Below, piece after piece: positions 59,164 to 64,000 of a DNA stretch of 64,000 nt; the stretch's first letter is position 1; the number at the start of each line of letters is the position of its first letter. Position numbers and translations under genes: made by a program. The stretch comes from Caulobacter sp. (GTDB lineage: Bacteria; Pseudomonadota; Alphaproteobacteria; Caulobacterales; Caulobacteraceae), in assembly GCA_017745235.1 (NCBI GenBank), contig JAGHZU010000011.1, positions 1-64,000 on the forward strand. Direction: 5' to 3'. Under the pieces are notes generated by a model. That model had not been told where the DNA came from and did no database searches. It was given only the letters and a program-made list of their open reading frames with translations.

Positions 59164-59248
59164 CAGCTCCCCGAAGGGGGAGCATCGGGCGACAAAATCC
59201 TCCCCCTCTGGGGGAGGTGGCGGCGAAGCCGTCGGAGAGGGCTTCGCC
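59164..59248. repeat. Three tandem GC-rich palindromes between convergent genes
   Basis: Three hairpins follow each other: GCTCCCC/GGGGAGC (59166-59183), CCTCCCCC/GGGGGAGG (59199-59217) and GGCGAAGCC/GGCTTCGCC (59222-59248). They occupy the gap between the MFS and DUF3126 stops. The first two resemble the hairpin at 9514-9533 and look like dispersed intergenic palindromes (REP-like), which can also terminate or stabilise transcripts. Copy number in the genome is unknown from this window. Confidence 0.6.
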
Positions 59249-59258
59249 GCGCCAGACC

Positions 59259-59465
59259 CTATTCGAGGTCTTCGGCCAGGATGGCCATTTCGAACATGAA
59301 CGAGCCGTCCTCGTCCTCGTCCTGGAAGACCACGCCGATGAATTCGCCCTTCACTTCGACCTCGGCCGAGTCCTTCTGCTTGGGGCGGGCCTTCAGGGCG
59401 ATGTGCGGGTTGCCGAAGGTGCGCTTGAGGTGGGCTTCGATCTTGGCGATGGCGGCGGCGTCCAT
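59259..59465 (-). CDS. DUF3126 family protein
   Basis: A 68-aa acidic protein. The pattern KIEAHLKRTFGNPHIALKARPK, VKGEFIGVVFQDEDEDGSF and FEMAILAEDL matches DUF3126, a small family conserved in Alphaproteobacteria with unknown function. No signal peptide or membrane segment. Monocistronic between convergent MFS and same-strand LysR genes. Confidence 0.85.
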   Translation of the reverse strand: MDAAAIAKIEAHLKRTFGNPHIALKARPKQKDSAEVEVKGEFIGVVFQDEDEDGSFMFEMAILAEDLE

Positions 59466-59551
59466 GACGGCTCCTGATAGGTTGGGGCGCGCGGGGCGCG
59501 GGGGATCGGCGGAAACTAGATCGCCGAGCCGTAAAGTTTAAGCGCTTTTGC

Positions 59552-60445
59552 TCAGCCGCCGCCGACGGCCTGTTGAGAACTGCCTTCGGCCGCCAGCCAG
59601 TCGCGGAAACGCCGGGCCGCTCGCCCCGCTCCAGCCTTCGGCGTCAGGGCGCAGACCTGGGCGCGCCCGGGGACCGTGCCCAGCGGCGCGACCAGGCGGC
59701 CGGCCGCCAGATCGCCCTCGACGAAGGTCAGGGGCGCGACGGCCACGCCCAGTCCCGCGGCGGCGGCCTCCAGCATGTAGAAGTAGTGGTCGAACTCGCG
59801 ATTGACGGCCGCAGGCGGCAGCTCCACGCCAGCCGCCAGCGCCCATTCGTCCCAGCTTTCCACGAAGGTGCGGGTGTGCAGGCGCGGCAGGGCCAGCAGC
59901 GATGGGACGTCCGGCGCCTGGCGGGCCAGGGCGGGCGAGAGCACAGGACCGACATGATGGTCCAGGAAGGGCGTCACTTCCGCGTCGATCGAGGGCGGTG
60001 CCTCGGGCAGGCGCATGCGCACGGCCAGGTCGACGCCGTCCGCGCGGAAGTCGAATGGACCGTTGGACTCCACGATCCGCACGGGAATGTCGGGATGGGC
60101 GGCCACGAAGCCCGGCAGGCGCGGGATCAGCCACTTCATGGCGAAGGTCGGCAGGCAGGAGACCACCAGCTCGCCGCCATCGGCCGCGCGGGGCAACACC
60201 GCGTCGATCTGGTCGAAGGCGCCCGTCAGCCCTTGAGCCAGCTTCAATCCCGCCTCGGTCAGGGTCAGGCGCGTGCGCGGCCCCTCGGTCAGGGCTACGC
60301 CCAGGTGCTCTTCCAGCTGGCGGATCTGGCGGCTGACGGCGCCGTGGGTGACGCACAACTCGTCCGCGGCCAGGGTCATCCGTCCGCGCCGGCCGAACGC
60401 CTCGAAGGCGCGCAAGGCGTTGAGCGGCGGAAGCTGTCGGGCCAT
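59552..60445 (-). CDS. LysR family transcriptional regulator (GcvA-like)
   Basis: A 297-aa LysR regulator. The N-terminal helix-turn-helix is PPLNALRAFEAFGRRGRMTL, then AADELCVTHGAVSRQIRQLEEHLG. The substrate-binding domain follows from about residue 88 (ELVVSCLPTFAMKWLIPRLP), typical of GcvA-like members. The regulated gene is usually divergent; here the divergent neighbour is a 51-aa membrane protein gene. The ATG at 60445 was chosen over a GTG at 60460 because MARQLPPLNALRAFEA is the usual family start. Confidence 0.87.
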   Translation of the reverse strand: MARQLPPLNALRAFEAFGRRGRMTLAADELCVTHGAVSRQIRQLEEHLGVALTEGPRTRLTLTEAGLKLAQGLTGAFDQIDAVLPRAADGGELVVSCLPTFAMKWLIPRLPGFVAAHPDIPVRIVESNGPFDFRADGVDLAVRMRLPEAPPSIDAEVTPFLDHHVGPVLSPALARQAPDVPSLLALPRLHTRTFVESWDEWALAAGVELPPAAVNREFDHYFYMLEAAAAGLGVAVAPLTFVEGDLAAGRLVAPLGTVPGRAQVCALTPKAGAGRAARRFRDWLAAEGSSQQAVGGG

Positions 60446-60516
60446 GTGACGAAACCTCACAGAAGGCCGCTGATAAGTCGTTATTCCAGGCCGCGCAACC
60501 GGCGGATAAGGCGGAC

Positions 60517-60672
60517 ATGCGAAAGCCCACGCCCCTCTCCTCGGCGGTCACCACGGCTCAATGGCTGGCGGTCCTGGCGATCTGGGCCGCAGCGGCCTAC
60601 GGCGCGCTGGCGGCCAAGCCCGTACGGCACGAAAGGATGGAGACGACGGCGCGGCTGATCGCCTGCCGTTGA
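60517..60672 (+). CDS. Small membrane protein of 51 aa
   Basis: An intact small frame, ATG to TGA, preceded by AAGGCGGAC as ribosome binding site. The protein has one membrane helix, WLAVLAIWAAAAYGALA, flanked by a polar N-terminus and a basic C-terminal tail (AKPVRHERMETTARLIACR). It lies between the divergent LysR start and the convergent cysE end, with little free space on either side. No family recognised. The divergent position makes it a candidate target of the LysR regulator. Confidence 0.55.
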   Translation: MRKPTPLSSAVTTAQWLAVLAIWAAAAYGALAAKPVRHERMETTARLIACR

Positions 60673-60679
60673 GACGCCC

Positions 60680-61510
60680 TCAGATCACGTAGTCGTAGAC
60701 GACGTCGGCCAGGGTGTGGTCCATCGTCCGCGCCGGCTCCTCGCAGGTCGGGCAGTTGACGATGCGGGCGGGAACGCCGGCGGCCGTGCAGTGCGGCGGC
60801 ACGGGCTTGAGCACCACCGAGCCCGAGGCGATCTTGGCGTATTCGCCGATCTGGATGTTGCCCAGCACCTTGGCGCCCGCGCCCAGCAGCACGCCCTTGC
60901 CGATCTTGGGGTGGCGATCGCCGCGCTCGGCCCCGGTGCCGCCCAGGGTCACGCCGTGCAACATCGAGACGTCGTCGCCCACCACCGCCGTCTCGCCGAT
61001 GACGATGCCGGTGCCGTGGTCGATGAACACGCCCTGGCCGATGCGGGCGGCGGGGTTGATGTCGACCTGGAAGACTTCGCTGCAGCGGCTCTGCAGATAG
61101 AAGGCCAGGGTCTCGCGGCCCTGGCTCCACAGCCAGTGCGACACGCGGTGGGTCTGCAGAGCCAGGAAGCCCTTGAAGAACAGGAACGGCTGGACGTAGC
61201 CCTTGGTGGCGGGGTCGCGCTCGAACACGGCCTTGAGATCAGCCTCGGCGGCGGCCACCAGCGACGGGTCGCTCTCGAACGCGTCGGCGGCGAACTCGCG
61301 CGCGGTCATCGCCCGCATCTCCTGGTCGCCCAGCTTGCGCGCCAGCTGGAAGGTCAGGGCGTCGGCCAGATTGTCGTGGCTCAGGATCACCGCGTTGAGC
61401 AGCGAGGCCAGGGCCGGCTCGGCCTTGGCGGCATGTTCGGCCTGGTTGCGCAGGGCGGCCCAGACGGGCGGCGTGGTCTCCTGCGTCACGACCTCGAGAT
61501 GCTTGGCCAT
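60680..61510 (-). CDS. cysE: Serine O-acetyltransferase
   Basis: A 276-aa enzyme of the CysE type, which acetylates L-serine with acetyl-CoA to O-acetylserine in cysteine synthesis. The N-terminal helical domain (ALRNQAEHAAKAEPALASLL onward) is followed by the hexapeptide beta-helix. It includes INPAARIGQGVFIDHGTGIV, IGETAVVGDDVSMLHGVTLG, GTGAERGDRHPKIGKGVLLG and GAKVLGNIQIGEYAKIASGS, with the active-site His residues in FIDHGTG and MLHGVTL. The C-terminal tail ends in VYDYVI, and a terminal Ile is the residue that inserts into cysteine synthase. The ATG at 61510 follows AGAGGGAG and excludes 33 unlikely residues. Confidence 0.95.
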   Translation of the reverse strand: MAKHLEVVTQETTPPVWAALRNQAEHAAKAEPALASLLNAVILSHDNLADALTFQLARKLGDQEMRAMTAREFAADAFESDPSLVAAAEADLKAVFERDPATKGYVQPFLFFKGFLALQTHRVSHWLWSQGRETLAFYLQSRCSEVFQVDINPAARIGQGVFIDHGTGIVIGETAVVGDDVSMLHGVTLGGTGAERGDRHPKIGKGVLLGAGAKVLGNIQIGEYAKIASGSVVLKPVPPHCTAAGVPARIVNCPTCEEPARTMDHTLADVVYDYVI

Positions 61511-61540
61511 CGGGAACTCCCTCTCCCAGCCGCCGCTATA

Positions 61541-61563
61541 GAGCATCTTTTTTCGAAATGCTC
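61541..61563. promoter_or_regulatory. Inverted repeat in the cysE promoter region
   Basis: GAGCAT (61541-61546) and ATGCTC (61558-61563) flank an AT-rich spacer containing TTTTTT, about 30 bp upstream of the cysE start. On the minus strand it is followed by TATAG, a possible -10. It could be an operator or a small dispersed repeat. Confidence 0.4.
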
Positions 61564-61621
61564 CAGCGCCCTCCGGTTCGGCGGCCAGGCCGTCGAGCCG
61601 TCCGCCCACTTATGAACGCGC

Positions 61622-62245
61622 TCAGGCCAGCACAAGCCGCGTCAGTTCGGCCGGAAGCTCGCCCTTCACCGCCATATGGTGCGTGCGAAGCAGTAAAGCC
61701 ACCGTCAAAGAGTCGGGCATGTGGCCGGCGACCGCCGCGTCCAGCGCCTCCCCGAACGGCACGCGGGCGATCGCGAGGTCCTCGGTCTCGTCGGGCGCGA
61801 CCTGCGTCGGCGACAGGTCCGTGGCCAGATAGCCCAGGCAGAATTCGTCGGTGATGGAGTTGGAAAGCTCCATGCGCAGGATCAGTCGCCAATCGGCCGC
61901 GACCAGCCCCACCTCCTCGGCCAGCTCGCGCCGGGCGCCGTCCAGCGGATCTTCGTCCAAGGGCGCGCCTCCCTCGGGAATCTCCCAGCTGTAGTTGGCG
62001 TGGGGAAAGCGGTTCTGGCCCACAAGGGTCACCGTACCGTCGGTGTGCAGGGGCACGATCCCGATCGCGCGGTTCTTGAACGCCACCTTGCCGTAAAGCG
62101 CCGGCCGCCCCGTGGGCGCGATCGCCTGGTGCTCGGTCAGGGTGATCCAGGGATTGTCGTAGACCACCTTCGTCTCGCGCACGCCCCAGGGCTTGCCGTG
62201 CGGGGCCATCCAATCTGGGGGAGGGCCGACGGGTTTCTCATACAT
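61622..62245 (-). CDS. Nudix hydrolase, ADP-ribose pyrophosphatase-like
   Basis: A 207-aa hydrolase with a complete Nudix box: GGAPLDEDPLDGARRELAEE followed by VGL, fitting Gx5Ex7REUxEExGU. The layout fits the ADP-sugar pyrophosphatase group (NudF-like), which hydrolyses ADP-ribose and similar nucleotide sugars. Substrate is inference. The N-terminus has a WGVRETKVVYDNPWITLTEH segment typical of these enzymes. The gene diverges from the nitroreductase with only 42 bp between starts, so the promoters must overlap. Confidence 0.9.
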   Translation of the reverse strand: MYEKPVGPPPDWMAPHGKPWGVRETKVVYDNPWITLTEHQAIAPTGRPALYGKVAFKNRAIGIVPLHTDGTVTLVGQNRFPHANYSWEIPEGGAPLDEDPLDGARRELAEEVGLVAADWRLILRMELSNSITDEFCLGYLATDLSPTQVAPDETEDLAIARVPFGEALDAAVAGHMPDSLTVALLLRTHHMAVKGELPAELTRLVLA

Positions 62246-62287
62246 GCGAACGACTCGCGACTTGTGCCGGACCGGGCGCGGCCATAG

Positions 62288-62938
62288 GTGGGTGACTTAG
62301 CGCGCTTCCTGGAGATCGTCTTGGCCGGTTCCGTTCCCCCCTCCCCCGAATTCGGCGAGACTCTGCCGATTCAGGCCTCGCCAGAGGTGCTGGCCTTCCT
62401 GGCCCGCCGCCGCTCGGCTTCGGCCATGACCCTCACAGAGCCGGGTCCCGGCGACGCCGAGCTGGCCGATCTGCTGCGCCTGGCCGCGCGCGTGCCCGAT
62501 CACGGCAAACTGGCTCCCTGGCGGTTCGTGATCCTGCGCGGTCCGGCCAAGGCGGCGTTCGCCGACCGCGTCACCGCCCTCGCCGACAGCCAGGCCAACC
62601 CGGCCAAGGCCAATGCGGCCCTGCGCAAGCTGACCCGCCCGCCAGTGGCCGTGGCGGTGATCTCGCGCCACATCCCCGGCGAGATCCCCGAATGGGAGCA
62701 GCGCCAGAGCGCCTCGGCCGTCTGCCAGCAACTTCTGCTGGCCGCCGCGGCCATGGGCTGGGGCGCCAACTGGATCACCGACTGGTATTCCTACGACCCG
62801 CGCGCCACGGCGATCCTGGGCCTGGGCGAAGGCGAGCTGGTGGCCGGCTTCCTCTATCTGGGCACGGCCACCGAGCCGCCGCAGGAGCGCGCGCGTCCCG
62901 ACGTGACGACCATCACAACCGAGTGGTCGGCCGACTAG
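62288..62938 (+). CDS. Nitroreductase family protein
   Basis: A 216-aa FMN-dependent protein of the small YdjA-like nitroreductase type. The FMN-binding pattern RRRSASAMTLTEPGPG, then LLRLAARVPDHGKLAPWRF and the conserved ANWITDWYSYDP and GFLYLGTA regions match. The only start that gives the whole frame is a GTG at 62288 with a poor ribosome binding site. A later start is possible, but the family-like part begins by about residue 30, so the true start must be near. Physiological substrate unknown. Confidence 0.85.
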   Translation: MGDLARFLEIVLAGSVPPSPEFGETLPIQASPEVLAFLARRRSASAMTLTEPGPGDAELADLLRLAARVPDHGKLAPWRFVILRGPAKAAFADRVTALADSQANPAKANAALRKLTRPPVAVAVISRHIPGEIPEWEQRQSASAVCQQLLLAAAAMGWGANWITDWYSYDPRATAILGLGEGELVAGFLYLGTATEPPQERARPDVTTITTEWSAD

Positions 62939-62954
62939 GAGAGCGGCTGGCCGG

Positions 62955-63410
62955 TCAGCCCCGGCCGCGATAGGGCGCCACGCCCTGGTCGGGGACCCAC
63001 AACCCCTCCGGCGCGGGGCCGGTCTGCCAGAAGACATCGATGGGAATACCGCCGCGCGGATACCAGTAGCCGCCGATGCGCAGCCAGCGCGGCTGGGCGA
63101 TCTCCACGATCTTGCGGCCGATCTTGACCGTGCAGTCCTCGTGGAACGAGCCATGGTTGCGGAAGCTGGTCAGGTAGAGCTTCAGCGACTTGCTCTCGAT
63201 CAGCCAGTCGCCCGGCGCGTAGTCGATCACCAGATGCGCGAAGTCGGGCTGGCCCGTCACCGGGCACAGCGAGGTGAACTCGGGTGCCACGAAGCGCGCT
63301 AGGTAGGTCACGTCGTTCTGGGGGTTGGGCACGCGCTCGAGCACGGCCTCCTCGGGGCTGGCGGCGGGCTCCACCACCTGGCCCAGCTGGGTCACATGAA
63401 GTTCGGTCAT
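62955..63410 (-). CDS. queF: NADPH-dependent 7-cyano-7-deazaguanine reductase QueF
   Basis: A 151-aa enzyme of the short (type I, unimodular) QueF class. It reduces the nitrile preQ0 to preQ1, a step of queuosine synthesis. The catalytic Cys49 and Asp56 sit in [11 protein letters not shown] with the exact family spacing. [20 protein letters not shown] carries the conserved substrate-binding Glu and the NADPH-site residues. The ATG at 63410 was chosen; one three codons upstream (63419) is also possible. Other queuosine genes are not in this window. Confidence 0.95.
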   Translation of the reverse strand: MTELHVTQLGQVVEPAASPEEAVLERVPNPQNDVTYLARFVAPEFTSLCPVTGQPDFAHLVIDYAPGDWLIESKSLKLYLTSFRNHGSFHEDCTVKIGRKIVEIAQPRWLRIGGYWYPRGGIPIDVFWQTGPAPEGLWVPDQGVAPYRGRG

Positions 63411-63501
63411 GGCGCGCATTTAGGCCCCGCCCGGCGGCGAGACAAGCGCGCGCGACGCCGCTATCACTGATCCAAACAATCGTTAGGACAGGAAACGGAC
63501 C

Positions 63502-64000
63502 ATGAGCGGACGCGATTTCGACGGCTTCACGGTGGTGGTCACCGGCGCTTCCACAGGCCTGGGTCGAGCCATGGCGGTCGAGACCGCCCGGCGCGGCGCG
63601 GCGCTGGTGGTGGTCAACTACGCCCGCAGCGCCGAGGAGGCCGAGGAAACCGCCCGCCTGATCGCCGCCGAGGGCGGAAAGGCCGTCCTGGTCCAGGGCG
63701 ACGTGGCCCAGGATGAGGATTGCCGCCGGATCGCGGAGGCCGCCGCCGCCTCGGGCCGCATCGACGCCCTTTTCAACAACGCCGGGATCACCAAGTTCGC
63801 GCCCGACCACGCCGACCTCGACGCGGTGAACGCCGACGACTTCCTGCGCCTCTACGCGGTCAATGTCGTGGGCGCCTTCCAGATGGTGCGCGCGGCCCGC
63901 TCCCTGCTGGAAGCGGCGCCTCAGCCCGGCGCGGTGGTCAACACCGCCTCGATCGCCGGCGTGGTCGGCAACGGCTCGTCAGTGCCTTACGCCGCCTCAA
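63502..64000 (+). CDS. Short-chain dehydrogenase/reductase, truncated by window end
   Basis: The first 166 residues of an SDR enzyme. The cofactor motif is VVVTGASTGLGRA (TGxxxGxG), the structural motif is LFNNAGIT (NNAG), and VVNTASIAG carries the catalytic Ser. The sequence stops within VPYAAS, where the catalytic Tyr of YxxxK begins. The gene continues beyond the window. A GGAAACGG ribosome binding site precedes the ATG. Substrate unknown. Confidence 0.9.
   Translation, partial: MSGRDFDGFTVVVTGASTGLGRAMAVETARRGAALVVVNYARSAEEAEETARLIAAEGGKAVLVQGDVAQDEDCRRIAEAAAASGRIDALFNNAGITKFAPDHADLDAVNADDFLRLYAVNVVGAFQMVRAARSLLEAAPQPGAVVNTASIAGVVGNGSSVPYAAS

Overview
The window is a high-GC chromosomal segment of an alphaproteobacterium, almost certainly a member of the Caulobacterales (Caulobacter or a close relative). 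The strongest evidence is a complete hfaA-hfaB-hfaD holdfast-anchor operon, a system known only from holdfast-making Caulobacterales. A TonB-dependent receptor with a linked sugar-degradation cluster, DUF3126, QueF and the general gene style agree. The left edge (1-670) is gene-poor and AT-rich. It carries a strong stable-RNA-type promoter firing leftward out of the window, so an rRNA or tRNA operon may lie just outside.

Layout: 0.7-1.6 kb, an Rrf2 regulator and a CBS-pair protein. 1.8-4.5 kb, hfaABD behind a textbook sigma-54 promoter. 4.5-9.5 kb, a hybrid histidine kinase diverging from an M16 lipoprotein peptidase. 9.5-18.8 kb, a secreted protein of unknown function, a PAS protein, aldo/keto reductase plus GMC oxidoreductase, an acetyltransferase, a relic of a SnoaL-like gene, a cytoplasmic arylsulfatase and two small membrane proteins.

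18.9-38.7 kb holds two complete two-partner secretion (type Vb) loci arranged tail to tail. The first encodes a giant exoprotein of about 3,536 aa, most of it 31 tandem YDG repeats of about 92 residues, with its transporter translationally coupled behind it. The second encodes a transporter and a 1,906-aa exoprotein ending in MBG-like domains. Their stop codons overlap by a few bases. Both are candidate adhesins, and with hfaABD they make this window rich in surface-attachment functions.

38.9-52.5 kb is a glycoside-utilisation locus: GH78 alpha-L-rhamnosidase, small periplasmic protein, TetR regulator, type-B carboxylesterase, TonB-dependent receptor, cytoplasmic GH5 hydrolase, GPH-family sugar symporter and a tannase/feruloyl-esterase-type hydrolase. 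A shared palindromic motif lies in the three promoter regions of this locus and appears to be its common operator. The enzyme set suggests uptake and dismantling of rhamnosylated, acylated plant phenolics or similar glycoconjugates (inference).

52.6-64 kb is mostly housekeeping: gamma-carbonic anhydrase-like protein, PhoH ATPase, OPT oligopeptide transporter behind an unusual nested RNA hairpin, a TetR/GNAT pair divergent from an MFS transporter, DUF3126, a LysR regulator, an unlisted 51-aa membrane protein, serine acetyltransferase, Nudix hydrolase, nitroreductase, QueF and the start of an SDR gene cut by the window end. I saw no tRNA or rRNA gene, insertion sequence, prophage or CRISPR array.
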